Positions 26,978-35,878 of a stretch of DNA of 64,000 nucleotides are shown in pieces. The position numbers and the translations under genes are program-made. Every line of letters starts with the position of its first letter. Within the stretch, counting starts at the first letter, position 1. The stretch covers positions 558,001 through 622,000 of the forward strand of contig CABHOK010000007.1 in assembly GCA_902168205.1 (NCBI GenBank), given 5' to 3'. A model generated the notes under the pieces. The model searched no databases and was not told the DNA's origin. It worked only from the letters and a program-made list of their open reading frames with translations. Source of the DNA: an uncultured Chitinophaga sp. (lineage in GTDB: Bacteria; Bacteroidota; Bacteroidia; Cytophagales; Cyclobacteriaceae).

Positions 26978-28673
26978 GAATACTTTTCCGTTAAAGGGAC
27001 TGCTGATCAAAAGTGCTTCAGCTGTTCAATGGCTCAAAGAGATCCAGTCATTGAAACTAGCATTGTCAGATATACAGCTATATCCTATACCGGATGTTGT
27101 TCCCAATACGATCTGGGGTTGTCTCATCATCTCGCGCGAGAAGATGTCCACAAACAACATTGGTCGCCATGAACTGTGCCAACACGTTACGGATAATCTA
27201 TATATACCGGAACGTTCTACTGTTTTTCCGATGCCATCTGCTGCAGAACTGGAAAAACTCTTCGTTTCGGGAATATATATAGTACATCCTGATTTTGGCT
27301 GGGTTGAATTAACCGAAGAAGTAAATCTTCCGGATATAATTACCGTATCTACTGCAAAATCTGACTTGGTAACGAAGCCTGCTCTTTCTGTGTATATCCC
27401 GCGTACGATCAGAAGCTTTCAGATCCATTCGCTTCCTGCCGAAGAAGTGTTGAAGAACCTGGAAGAACAGACATTTCCGAAACACAAAGCGCTTGAAAAC
27501 AAACCGCTGAATCTTTGGGAGAAGATGCGACTCGGGTTCTATAAATTTATATTTGCAAACACACCAGGTTCTCCGCAGGGAGGAACAAGTAACTCTTCTG
27601 CGAGTTCTGCTTCGAAGCTGGAATTGTTCTTTCAAAAACTATTCAAGAACGACAAGCAATGGAACCGTGTACAACAGGATTTTAAAGACCTGGAGGAGCG
27701 TAACAAAAAGAATATTGAGCGCCTGATGGACCTTTTGAAAAAAGATCCCGATCTCGCCTTGCAGTACGCCATTCCTCTCAGTGAAGGTGGTGTTACGCGT
27801 GGCGGCACAACAGCTCAAATTGATTTTGCCAGACGCTGGTTTGACTTTTCGCTCTTTGGTAATACCACCTCGGGTGGTTCATCCGGTTCGATTGAACTTG
27901 GCGATCATTACTATGATCTGCAACGACAGTATCATGCAACCGCTGAAGATCTGATCAAACGAAAAGAATATCAGAAAGCAGCATTTGTATATATGAAGTT
28001 GTTAAAAGACTATAACAAAGCTGCCGGAACATTGGAAGAGGGCAAGCACTACCAGGAAGCTGCCACTATTTTTCTAAAACACGCTGGCAATAAGCGCAAG
28101 GCTGCAGAGTGTTATGAGAAGGGAAATATGACGAGCGATGCCATAGCACTTTACAAAGAATTGAATGAAAATGAAAAAGTGGGCGACCTGTATATGACAC
28201 TCGCGAACAAACCGCAGGCACATATATACTATGAAAAAGTAGCCACCGACTATAAAACACGCGGTCAGCATGTAAAAGCTTCACTGGTATACCGCGGTAA
28301 AATGGAAAATTCACCAGCAGCACAGTCCACTTTACTGGATGGTTGGCGAATGCAGAAAGATGCTGCCAACTGCTTGCAGAATTACTTTGCCCATATTGCG
28401 GATATAGACGAGTTAGGAAAAGAGATCAATACACTCTATCAGAATGAAGTAGCATCGCATAATCGTGAGGTCTTTTTACAGGCTCTGAAACATGAGTATA
28501 AAAAGAAACACAAACTGCAGGACGTGATCCAGGAAATGGCTTACGAAATCATCGCGATGCAAATCCCGGTAAACCGATCTATAGTCTCTGAGCTCAAAGA
28601 TTTCAATCCCGGCAACCAGGAGCTACTGAAGGACACCCTTCGTTTTAAGGTTAACAAGAGATTGAAAGATTGA
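26949..28673 (+). CDS. TPR-like repeat protein of the MoxR-bpX system
   Basis: A 574-residue protein. The N-terminal about 200 residues (ELKLIPTDKNTFPLKGLLIK ... LYPIPDVVPNTIWGCLI ... AELEKLFVSGIYIVHPDFGWVELTEEV) are beta-rich and likely a bpX-type domain. A low-complexity Ser/Gly linker (about 215-225) follows. From about 330 to 500 helical repeats of TPR/clathrin-like type appear: HATAEDLIKRKEYQKAAFVYMKLL, AAGTLEEGKHYQEAATIFLKHAG, AAECYEKGNMTSDAIALYKELN. These are protein-interaction modules. The last codons and stop (RLKD) lie inside the right-hand GATTGAAAGATT repeat array. The reading is that the TPR part docks substrates for the MoxR ATPase. Confidence 0.7.
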   Translation: MELKLIPTDKNTFPLKGLLIKSASAVQWLKEIQSLKLALSDIQLYPIPDVVPNTIWGCLIISREKMSTNNIGRHELCQHVTDNLYIPERSTVFPMPSAAELEKLFVSGIYIVHPDFGWVELTEEVNLPDIITVSTAKSDLVTKPALSVYIPRTIRSFQIHSLPAEEVLKNLEEQTFPKHKALENKPLNLWEKMRLGFYKFIFANTPGSPQGGTSNSSASSASKLELFFQKLFKNDKQWNRVQQDFKDLEERNKKNIERLMDLLKKDPDLALQYAIPLSEGGVTRGGTTAQIDFARRWFDFSLFGNTTSGGSSGSIELGDHYYDLQRQYHATAEDLIKRKEYQKAAFVYMKLLKDYNKAAGTLEEGKHYQEAATIFLKHAGNKRKAAECYEKGNMTSDAIALYKELNENEKVGDLYMTLANKPQAHIYYEKVATDYKTRGQHVKASLVYRGKMENSPAAQSTLLDGWRMQKDAANCLQNYFAHIADIDELGKEINTLYQNEVASHNREVFLQALKHEYKKKHKLQDVIQEMAYEIIAMQIPVNRSIVSELKDFNPGNQELLKDTLRFKVNKRLKD

Positions 28674-28790
28674 AAATTATAAGATTGGAAGATTCTAAAA
28701 TTAGAAGATTACAGCACAACTATATTTGCATCAATCGTTTACGACTTACCTAATTTTCCAATATTTCAATTTTCCAATCTTCAATTTTCC
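28656..28790. repeat. GATTGAAAGATT repeats between convergent genes (right flank of the MoxR-bpX block)
   Basis: Bases 28656-28712 carry AAGAGATTGAAAGATTGAAA and AGATTGGAAGATT-type units; 28750-28790 carry the complementary AATTTTCCAATATTTCAATT pattern. The array covers the last codons of the TPR gene and ends just before the stop of the convergent helicase-associated-repeat gene (28795). It can form a stem in both transcripts and is related to the array at 21717-21834. Confidence 0.72.
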
Positions 28791-28794
28791 CAAA

Positions 28795-30597
28795 TCACAA
28801 CTTATCCAACCCTACGCGAAGAAGCGTTGCTTTTCTTTCGGGAGGTAACTTTTTAAAGTTCTTTCTTTGCTGGTATATCCAACTGTATAAAGGCGTATGA
28901 TGAGGAACGGGCTTCTTCATCTTTTTGTATTCCAGGTATTCTTCTATCCTTTGCTTCCATCGTTTTTCGGAGATTTCGTTTTTCCAGGAGAATCCCAGTG
29001 CTGTCAGTTTTCTCTTTTTATCAGCAGAAAGCTTTTTCATGCGTTGCCCGTTTACCCAACTAGCAAGTGATTGATTAGCCGGATATTTTTGTGGCACATC
29101 ACAATGTCCATGTTTATTCTTGAAGACAACCAGTGCTTCAAACATTCGCTCCCATCGTTCACTCCAGTAATGTCCGCTGCGATCCCAGAGAAAATGTATA
29201 GCATTCAGCTTCTCTTTCTTATAGGAAGACAATTTACCTTTACTATGCAATTGTAGTCGCACCCATTCGTCCAGTTCTGTATGTTCTTTCAGTTTGATAT
29301 GATATTGCGTGCCATGCTTTTTCTTAAAGGCAGCAAACTTTGTATACATCACATCCCACGTCTTCAGTTTCTCCGCTGCGGCTTCCCCTTTCCATATAAA
29401 TCCAAGCGCAGTTAATTTCTGATCGCGAATTTTATTCAAACGATTCTCGGCCTTGAGCCGTTTCTGTGTTTGTATCCATTCATAGAGACGCGCTTCGGTG
29501 CGCGGCACAATCAAATGCTTATGCTCTGTCTTGAAACTCTTTAGTGTATGATACATACTCTCCCACGTCTCGTGGAAAAGTTCATGTGGCCATTTCACGC
29601 CAAGCTGTTCGAGCTTCTTTCGCTTCTCACGGCTGATCCTATTTTTATCGCGCTTGTTTCGTTGCAGCCATACAGCGAGTTTAAAATCTTCGCGTTGCTT
29701 TACCTGGCAATGGCCATGCTTCGATTTATAGGTCTTCAAGCGGGTATACATTTCTTCCCAGCGCTGTTCGGCAAAGTCTTCTTTGTCCCATGCAAAGCCT
29801 ATAGCATCCAGTTTCTTCCTGCGTTGTGACGATAACCTGTTCTGACCTTTCATCTGTGTCTCCATCCACAAGCCCAATTGGAAATGATCTTTACGCACCT
29901 GGATTCTGTCGATGTGTCCGTTTGTTTTTTTATACTGAACCAATTGCTTATAACGTATATCCCATGAGTCTTCACGCAGTTTCAGTATATCTTCTTTCCA
30001 GAGAAAACCAACCTTGTTCAGAAGCTTTACGCGATCGGCAGAGAGTATATTTCGCGTCTTGCTGCTCCGCTGTCGGGAAACCCAACTGCCTAATGCTTTA
30101 TTTTCTTCGAAGCCCTGAGGAACTTTGACATGACCATGTTTCTTTTTAAAGTCCAGCAGCTCACGATACATTTCGCTCCACTGTATATCTTTATGCGTGC
30201 GGGTCTCCCAGTCAAACTGCACACTGTTTAGCTTTTGTATTTGTGCCGGTGTAAGCACTGCTTTGGACAGTCGCTGATTGGTAATCCAATCAAACAACGA
30301 CTCAAGTGCTGGTTCATTTGAAGAGACATAGGTATGTCCATGCTTCCGGTAAAAACTTTCAAGTTTACTGAACATGGTATTCCAATCGCTTGTGGCATGA
30401 AATTGAAATCCAAGCTTCATCAGCGCGTTATAGGATTTGGCTGGCAGTCGCTCCGGATGTTTGCGAATGTTTTCAAGCCACCGCGCCAGCAGTTTATCTT
30501 TACCTTCGGATGGGACATTGAAACTACCGTATTTTTGATGATAGGCTTTTAGCTTCCTGAAATTCTCTTTCCAAACTTTTGAATCTTCCTTTACCAT
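28795..30597 (-). CDS. Helicase-associated (HA) domain repeat protein without a helicase
   Basis: The ATG at 30597 (MVKEDSKVWKENFRKL) gives 600 residues. The entire protein is about nine tandem copies of the helicase-associated domain, each near 65 residues with the pattern W..MY..L..FK..HGH..VP......L..W...QR......L...R...L...GF.W. Examples are YRELLDFKKKHGHVKVPQGF, YTRLKTYKSKHGHCQVKQRE and FEALVVFKNKHGHCDVPQKY. The ninth copy is degenerate. This domain is normally appended to DEAD/SNF2-type helicases, where it is thought to bind nucleic acid; here no helicase part is present. It converges with the MoxR-bpX operon and shares the repeat array between them. Very Lys-rich, consistent with nucleic-acid binding. 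Confidence 0.85.
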   Translation of the reverse strand: MVKEDSKVWKENFRKLKAYHQKYGSFNVPSEGKDKLLARWLENIRKHPERLPAKSYNALMKLGFQFHATSDWNTMFSKLESFYRKHGHTYVSSNEPALESLFDWITNQRLSKAVLTPAQIQKLNSVQFDWETRTHKDIQWSEMYRELLDFKKKHGHVKVPQGFEENKALGSWVSRQRSSKTRNILSADRVKLLNKVGFLWKEDILKLREDSWDIRYKQLVQYKKTNGHIDRIQVRKDHFQLGLWMETQMKGQNRLSSQRRKKLDAIGFAWDKEDFAEQRWEEMYTRLKTYKSKHGHCQVKQREDFKLAVWLQRNKRDKNRISREKRKKLEQLGVKWPHELFHETWESMYHTLKSFKTEHKHLIVPRTEARLYEWIQTQKRLKAENRLNKIRDQKLTALGFIWKGEAAAEKLKTWDVMYTKFAAFKKKHGTQYHIKLKEHTELDEWVRLQLHSKGKLSSYKKEKLNAIHFLWDRSGHYWSERWERMFEALVVFKNKHGHCDVPQKYPANQSLASWVNGQRMKKLSADKKRKLTALGFSWKNEISEKRWKQRIEEYLEYKKMKKPVPHHTPLYSWIYQQRKNFKKLPPERKATLLRVGLDKL

Positions 30598-30969
30598 AAG
30601 TACAACAACAATGTTCCGGATTGTTTGGTAATCTTCAACTTTTACAGGGACCACCGGTTAAAAAATTTGCCAGAACGCTGAATACAGATTTATAAAGCTA
30701 TATATACCTATAAATTACTATACCCTAACTGACTCCTTGTAAAAGGTAAACTTCCGTGAGGCTAAATGTATATAAAAATATCACTTCAAAATATACCCTA
30801 AATACAAGGATAAAACCTATACATCTATAGTACACAAACAGGTATATAGAAAAGAAAAATAAATACTAAATACGTACGTGGCTACACTATGCCGATCAAG
30901 CAATTATATAAAAAGAAAAGCACCGATAACCAAATGCTATCGGTGCTTCTGAAGAGGTAATAATTTGTA
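30598..30969. other. AT-rich intergenic region, no gene seen
   Basis: About 370 bases upstream of the HA-repeat gene and downstream of a DinB-like gene. Rich in TATA and AATA words, with no open frame I can support. Its only clear element is the terminator hairpin at 30918-30948. Confidence 0.6.
30918..30948 (-). terminator. Intrinsic terminator after the DinB-like gene
   Basis: AAGCACCGATA and TATCGGTGCTT pair perfectly over 11 bases with a 9-base loop. On the minus strand the stem is followed by TTCTTTTTATA, past the stop at 30970. Confidence 0.9.
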
Positions 30970-31476
30970 TCAGGCCTCACTCATAAGGCCAATCTTATTC
31001 TCTGTATTGTTACTCAACACCCGAACCATTTGCCGTATAGCCCCGAGGTGGTATGCCATGTGCGGAAGCATCGCCAGAGTTCCCTTCACCATATGCGGTT
31101 CGTTCCAGTCATCACGTTTTCCGACACTGTCGCGTATAGCTGTATAAACATCATTCAGATCTTTCTGAAGTTTCTTCCACTGCTTCTCATCAACTGTTTT
31201 TATACGCCAACTTTCATCCCAGTTTGCGGCAGGTCTTTCACCCTTCAAAAAACCAAGCGCAAGCTGCAAACTCCAACGCACATGTTCTGTATGCGCTGCG
31301 ACCGTGCTGCCTCCTTCTGTAATAGGAAAAGATGCTTCTTCCGCGGAAAGCTGCTCAATGGTGCGAATAATGCCATGTCCTGGTTCGCGGTCTATCACCC
31401 AGGTAAACTCCTCTGTTTTACCAATCACCAGTTCATCCAATAACTCCAGGTAGGATTGTTTGCTGAATGTACTCAT
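30970..31476 (-). CDS. DinB-family protein
   Basis: A 168-residue four-helix DinB-like protein. HTEHVRWSLQLALGFLKGE in helix 2 and MAYHLGAIRQMVRVL in the last helix supply the putative metal-binding histidines; the early IRTIEQLSAEEASFPITEGGSTVAAH matches the usual position of the GHxx loop but with an AAHTEH variant. Family members bind divalent metal and some are thiol transferases; nothing here fixes the function. It is monocistronic with its own terminator, and divergent from the tetR-ABC-hlyD-tolC operon. It is distinct from the DinB-like protein at 13196-13723. Confidence 0.82.
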   Translation of the reverse strand: MSTFSKQSYLELLDELVIGKTEEFTWVIDREPGHGIIRTIEQLSAEEASFPITEGGSTVAAHTEHVRWSLQLALGFLKGERPAANWDESWRIKTVDEKQWKKLQKDLNDVYTAIRDSVGKRDDWNEPHMVKGTLAMLPHMAYHLGAIRQMVRVLSNNTENKIGLMSEA

Positions 31477-31669
31477 AATAGTCTTTTTTTTAAGTTTACG
31501 ATTGTTCCGAAAATATCATTCCCGCTCGCCAGAGTGACAACTCAATGTTGCGGTACGCTGCCTGCAAGGCTCCTTGCATCGACAGCATGAGAAAGCCTCA
31601 ACCAATTTCCTGATGCAGCCTTTAAAAAAATCAGGTTCAATCTGAACAAAATGGCAACACATTCGTTTA

Positions 31670-31686
31670 TGATAGTAATACTATCA
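31670..31686. promoter_or_regulatory. Candidate operator of the TetR regulator at 31698
   Basis: TGATAGTAATACTATCA has perfect 7-base arms around AAT and ends 12 bases before the ATG of the TetR gene. A second inverted repeat, GTTCAATCTGAAC (31635-31647), lies 22 bases upstream. Both fit an autoregulated TetR promoter. Confidence 0.68.
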
Positions 31687-31697
31687 AATTTAAACTA

Positions 31698-32384
31698 ATG
31701 GCTATCGTGTCGTTTCATCTGAATTCCAATTTGTACTTGCGTGACCCCCAGTCAAGTACGTTGGGTCAGAAAATCATTCAATCGAGTATTAAAATGATCG
31801 ACAAGACCGGGGCAGATGATTTTACATTTAAAAAGCTGGGCTCCGAGATCGGCTCTACCGAAGCATCTATATACCGGTACTTTGAAAACAAGCACCGGTT
31901 GCTGTTATACCTGATTGACTGGTATTGGACCTGGCTGGAATATAAAATAGACTACAAGATTCAAAATATAGCGAGCCCCATAGAGCGTTTGCGAATGTGT
32001 ATCCGTATGCTTGTAGAGGAAAAAAAGACAGACCCCGATATACCTTTCGTAGATGAGCAGAGACTTCAGCGAATCGTTAACACCGAGTTTGAAAAAACGT
32101 ATCTGACACGACAGGTTGATACAGACAACAAGGAGGGACTTTTCCTTCCCTATAAATCGCTTTGTAAAAAGATTGCCGGCATTCTGAAGGAGATCAATCC
32201 GCAGTATCCGTTTCCAAACTCGCTCGTAAGCACCATTGTGTTGAGTGCGAATCACCAGCTATACTATGCACAGCATCTCCCTTCCCTGACGGATATAAAA
32301 ACAGAATCCCGGCAAAAGCACGACAAGCTTGTCGAGTTCCTGGAGACTATGATACTGAATACGATAAATACAAAGATTAAATGA
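31698..32384 (+). CDS. TetR-family transcriptional regulator
   Basis: A 228-residue regulator. The helix-turn-helix reads KMIDKTGADDFTFKKLGSEIGSTEASIYRYFENKHRLLLYLI, a clear TetR N-terminal domain (about 20-70). The C-terminal ligand-binding part has no recognisable subfamily motif. Its stop overlaps the start of the ABC gene by four bases (ATGA), so it is the first gene of the export operon and presumably represses it through the palindrome just upstream. TetR genes leading tripartite export operons are common for drug or metabolite efflux. The ligand is unknown. Confidence 0.9.
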   Translation: MAIVSFHLNSNLYLRDPQSSTLGQKIIQSSIKMIDKTGADDFTFKKLGSEIGSTEASIYRYFENKHRLLLYLIDWYWTWLEYKIDYKIQNIASPIERLRMCIRMLVEEKKTDPDIPFVDEQRLQRIVNTEFEKTYLTRQVDTDNKEGLFLPYKSLCKKIAGILKEINPQYPFPNSLVSTIVLSANHQLYYAQHLPSLTDIKTESRQKHDKLVEFLETMILNTINTKIK

Positions 32385-34555
32385 CCAACCACTCAATTAT
32401 ACGGATACTGCGCGAAGCTGCACTCTTGTTGAAGCATGAATTCAACCCGGCCGACCTGCGCTTTGTAGAGATCAACAATCGTCACTACACGAAAAGTGAA
32501 TTTGGTGAATTCAAGAACGATCTGATCGAAGCGGGCAGCAAGATGCGTATGCTTTTCCTGGAGCAAAATATACCCGTTGCAGCATTACCTGATGTGGTAA
32601 AAGATGACAACGTACTGGTGCTCGTGTTTCACGAAACGCAACAGCAACTCATTCCTGTCCTCATTTCCGGTGACCGAAAGAAAATAACAGTCGATGCGCT
32701 GCAAGACGATACGCAAGTTTCAGTTCCAACGGATGTCTCCGGCCTTACTTCGCTCTACGCTAACCAGGATGACGTGCTCAGCTATATACTCTATCCGTAC
32801 AAGAACCTGGTGAGCGACTATGCGTATGAGGGCGATGTTGTGCCCGAGCCTATGAGTCCGGTAAGGAGATTTTTCAGGTTACTCTCCACAGAGCGTAAAG
32901 ATATACTATATATACTCTTCTACTCCATCGTAGTCGGTCTTATCGGCCTGGTGCTGCCGGTTGGCATTCAGAATACAGTGGAACTGATCTCCGGTGGTGT
33001 GTTTTTCAGTTCGGTATACTTGCTGATCGCGGCCGTTATCCTGGGTGTATTGTTCACCGGAATATTGCAGATCGTGCAGATAAGCCTCGTTGAACACTTG
33101 CAAAGGCGCGTATTTACCAAAGCCGCTATAGAATTTGCATTTCGTATTCCGCGCATTCGTATGGAATCGATTCTCAACAACTATGCCCCTGAACTTGTCA
33201 ATCGTTTCTTTGATGTAATTACGTTACAGAAGGGACTGCCAAAAATGTTGATCGATCTTTCTTCGGCTGCGATTCAAATTCTGTTCGGACTTATCCTGTT
33301 GTCTCTTTATCACCCCTTCTTTGTATTCTTCAGTCTTATACTGGTGTTTGTATTATTCCTGATCTTCTGGCTTACCGGATCAAATGGATTGAAATCATCC
33401 ATCAATGAATCAAAGTATAAATATAAAGTTGTACAATGGCTGGAAGAACTTGCCCGCTCCATCAATTCGTTCAAGCTTGCCGGTAACACCGATCTGCCGA
33501 TTCGCAGAACCGATAACACCGTCAATAATTATCTCAAATACAGGAAAGCTCACTTCCAGGTACTCATCACACAATTCTCTTTCATAGTAATTTTTAAAAC
33601 GGCAGTAACTGCGAGCTTGCTTATACTCGGTACTATACTGGTTGTTAACCGCGAAATTACATTGGGACAATTTGTTGCCTCCGAGGTGATCATCATTCTC
33701 ATTCTGAATGCCGTTGAGAAAACAATCACCTATATGGACGTTATCTACGACCTGTTAACGGCAGTAGACAAGATCGCGCAGATAACGGATCTGCCCTTGG
33801 AGAAAGTTGGCGGACTCGATTTCCAGCGACATGCTGTAGCTGGTTACGCGATCGAGTTGAAACAACTGCGGTACCGGTATCCTGAAAAACCAGAACATGT
33901 ATTGAATGGAATTGATCTCCGCATCAACTCGGGTGAGCGTATTTGCATAGCAGGTCCTGGTAATGCTGGTAAAACAACGCTTACCAACCTGATTGCGGGT
34001 ATACATACTGACTACGAAGGTATTATTACCATCAACAATTATTCTTTGCGCGACCTCGACATCCGTCACCTTCGAGATAGTATGGCCAAAAATATTTCAC
34101 CGGAAGATATATTTGATGGCAGTATACTGGAGAATATTACACTGGGCAGTGCTACACGAACCGTTGAAGATGCTATACATGCAATACGCAAGGTAAAGTT
34201 GGAAGATGAGATCAACCGTTTACCTGAAGGATTGAATACTCACATTGTGAGTGGCGGAAAAGGATTTTCAAGTTCGTTCATTCATAAACTTATACTGGCA
34301 CGCTGTCTTGCAAAAAAACCAGCGCTCATCATTCTCAACGATTTCTTCTCCGGGCTGAAGCGACAGGAGAAACTCGATCTGCTTCAATCGGTGATCAATG
34401 CTGAAAACCGGTATACATTAATCGCGGTATCCAATGATCCGTTGATCATGGCAGCGTGCGATCGGGTTATACTTCTCAACAACGGACAAATTTCTGATGA
34501 AGGTCACTTTGATGAACTTCTGAAAAAAGGTACGATCAATAACTACATTGATTAA
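32381..34555 (+). CDS. ABC transporter, fused permease-ATPase, with degenerate ATPase site
   Basis: A 724-residue protein. The N-terminal about 150 residues are soluble and may be a decayed peptidase-like domain. The transmembrane domain spans about 165-450 (YILFYSIVVGLIGLVLPVGIQ ... FGLILLSLYHPFFVFFSLIL). The ATPase domain (about 490-720) keeps Walker A GPGNAGKT (525-532) and SGG of the signature (624-626). However, the Walker B Asp is Asn653, the catalytic Glu is Asp654, and the H-loop His is Asn685 (AVSND). That predicts weak or no hydrolysis alone. It is operonic with HlyD- and TolC-type genes, as in type I secretion systems. Confidence 0.88.
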   Translation: MTNHSIIRILREAALLLKHEFNPADLRFVEINNRHYTKSEFGEFKNDLIEAGSKMRMLFLEQNIPVAALPDVVKDDNVLVLVFHETQQQLIPVLISGDRKKITVDALQDDTQVSVPTDVSGLTSLYANQDDVLSYILYPYKNLVSDYAYEGDVVPEPMSPVRRFFRLLSTERKDILYILFYSIVVGLIGLVLPVGIQNTVELISGGVFFSSVYLLIAAVILGVLFTGILQIVQISLVEHLQRRVFTKAAIEFAFRIPRIRMESILNNYAPELVNRFFDVITLQKGLPKMLIDLSSAAIQILFGLILLSLYHPFFVFFSLILVFVLFLIFWLTGSNGLKSSINESKYKYKVVQWLEELARSINSFKLAGNTDLPIRRTDNTVNNYLKYRKAHFQVLITQFSFIVIFKTAVTASLLILGTILVVNREITLGQFVASEVIIILILNAVEKTITYMDVIYDLLTAVDKIAQITDLPLEKVGGLDFQRHAVAGYAIELKQLRYRYPEKPEHVLNGIDLRINSGERICIAGPGNAGKTTLTNLIAGIHTDYEGIITINNYSLRDLDIRHLRDSMAKNISPEDIFDGSILENITLGSATRTVEDAIHAIRKVKLEDEINRLPEGLNTHIVSGGKGFSSSFIHKLILARCLAKKPALIILNDFFSGLKRQEKLDLLQSVINAENRYTLIAVSNDPLIMAACDRVILLNNGQISDEGHFDELLKKGTINNYID

Positions 34556-34559
34556 AAGT

Positions 34560-35858
34560 ATGCTGCGACTATCAACACATCGAATCGACAAAATGGTAAA
34601 GGAAGAAAATCTATACTCGCTGCGTGCATTGAAGCGGCCGGCAGCAGGTATACTGATCGCTAAATGGCTAATGGCACTCGGTGCTATATTTATAGTATTT
34701 CTCTTTTTACCATGGCAACAGAATATACGGGGCACCGGAAAAGTTACCGCGCTGAATCCTGCAAATCGTCCGCAAACGGTACAGGCTGTTATAGCGGGGC
34801 AAATACAAAAGTGGCACGTGCGTGAAGGAGAACTTGTAAAAGCAGGCGACACGATTGTGACGATACGCGAAGTAAAAGAGAAATATTTCGATCCGCAGTT
34901 ACTGCCTCGCCTGCAGGAACAGCTTACTGCGAAGAAGAGCAGCCTGGCATCCAAAAGCGAAAAGGCAGAAGCACTGCAACGACAGATCACCGCCTTGCAA
35001 ACAGGTATGCAACGCAAGATCGAACAGGCCACTGCCAAGCTCGAAGCAGAACGTGTAAAATTACAGAACGCTGAGAACCAGTATCAGCGAAATAAAAAAT
35101 TATATGAAGCCGGAAATATACCGCTCACTAAATTTCAGGAGATCGAGTATAAATACCAGGGCAGTGAAGCAGACTACAGGAACGCAACCCTGGAAATTGC
35201 CAGACTTCGTGCTGAGTACCAGGAGAAGATCAGTAAATCTGAATCGGACCTGAGTGCTACGCAGGGTGAAATATTTGAGACACAGGGCGAGATATCCAAA
35301 CTCACCAATGAATATACCAACACGCAGATACGAAGCAGCCAGTACCAGATCACGGCTCCGCAGAGTGGCTATGTGGTACGCGCGATGAAAGCAGGTATAG
35401 GTGAAACTATAAAAGAAGGTGACGCTGTTTGCACCGTGATGCCTGAAGTGACTGACCTGGCGGTAGAGATGTATGTAAAGGCTATGGACATGCCACTGAT
35501 CAGCAAGGGACGAAAAGTGCGCGTTGAATTTGACGGATGGCCCGCGTTGCAATTCTCCGGATGGCCGAGTGTTTCCGTAGGAAGCTTTGGCGGAACCGTG
35601 GAAGTAATTGATTATGTAAGCTCACAGCCTGGTGAATTCAGAATGCTTGTTATACCGGACAAAGCAGAAGAGGCATGGCCGCAGCAGTTGCGCGTTGGTT
35701 CAGGTACACGCGGGTGGGTAATGCTTGAAAATGTACCCGTATGGTATGAGATCTGGCGACAACTTAACGGCTTCCCTCCCAGCCTGTATAAAGCACCGCT
35801 GCAGGATGCACTCCCTTCCAAAGGCGAGAAGAAAGAAACAGAAGCGAAAAACAGTTAA
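34560..35858 (+). CDS. HlyD-family periplasmic adaptor
   Basis: The ATG at 34560 is used (a TTG at 34548 overlaps the previous stop). The 432-residue product has one N-terminal membrane anchor (GILIAKWLMALGAIFIVFLFLPW), then a lipoyl-like domain starting IRGTGKVTALN and QPTVQAV-like strands, a long coiled-coil hairpin (about 130-260, QEQLTAKKSSLASKSEKAEALQ ... ISKSESDLSATQGEIFETQG), the second lipoyl half (YQITAPQSGYVVRAMKAGIGETIKEGD) and a beta-barrel domain. This is the membrane-fusion protein linking the inner-membrane ABC protein to TolC. Only 4 bases separate it from the ABC stop, so it is co-translated. Confidence 0.9.
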   Translation: MLRLSTHRIDKMVKEENLYSLRALKRPAAGILIAKWLMALGAIFIVFLFLPWQQNIRGTGKVTALNPANRPQTVQAVIAGQIQKWHVREGELVKAGDTIVTIREVKEKYFDPQLLPRLQEQLTAKKSSLASKSEKAEALQRQITALQTGMQRKIEQATAKLEAERVKLQNAENQYQRNKKLYEAGNIPLTKFQEIEYKYQGSEADYRNATLEIARLRAEYQEKISKSESDLSATQGEIFETQGEISKLTNEYTNTQIRSSQYQITAPQSGYVVRAMKAGIGETIKEGDAVCTVMPEVTDLAVEMYVKAMDMPLISKGRKVRVEFDGWPALQFSGWPSVSVGSFGGTVEVIDYVSSQPGEFRMLVIPDKAEEAWPQQLRVGSGTRGWVMLENVPVWYEIWRQLNGFPPSLYKAPLQDALPSKGEKKETEAKNS

Positions 35859-35878
35859 CAACGGTATACCTACACGTT

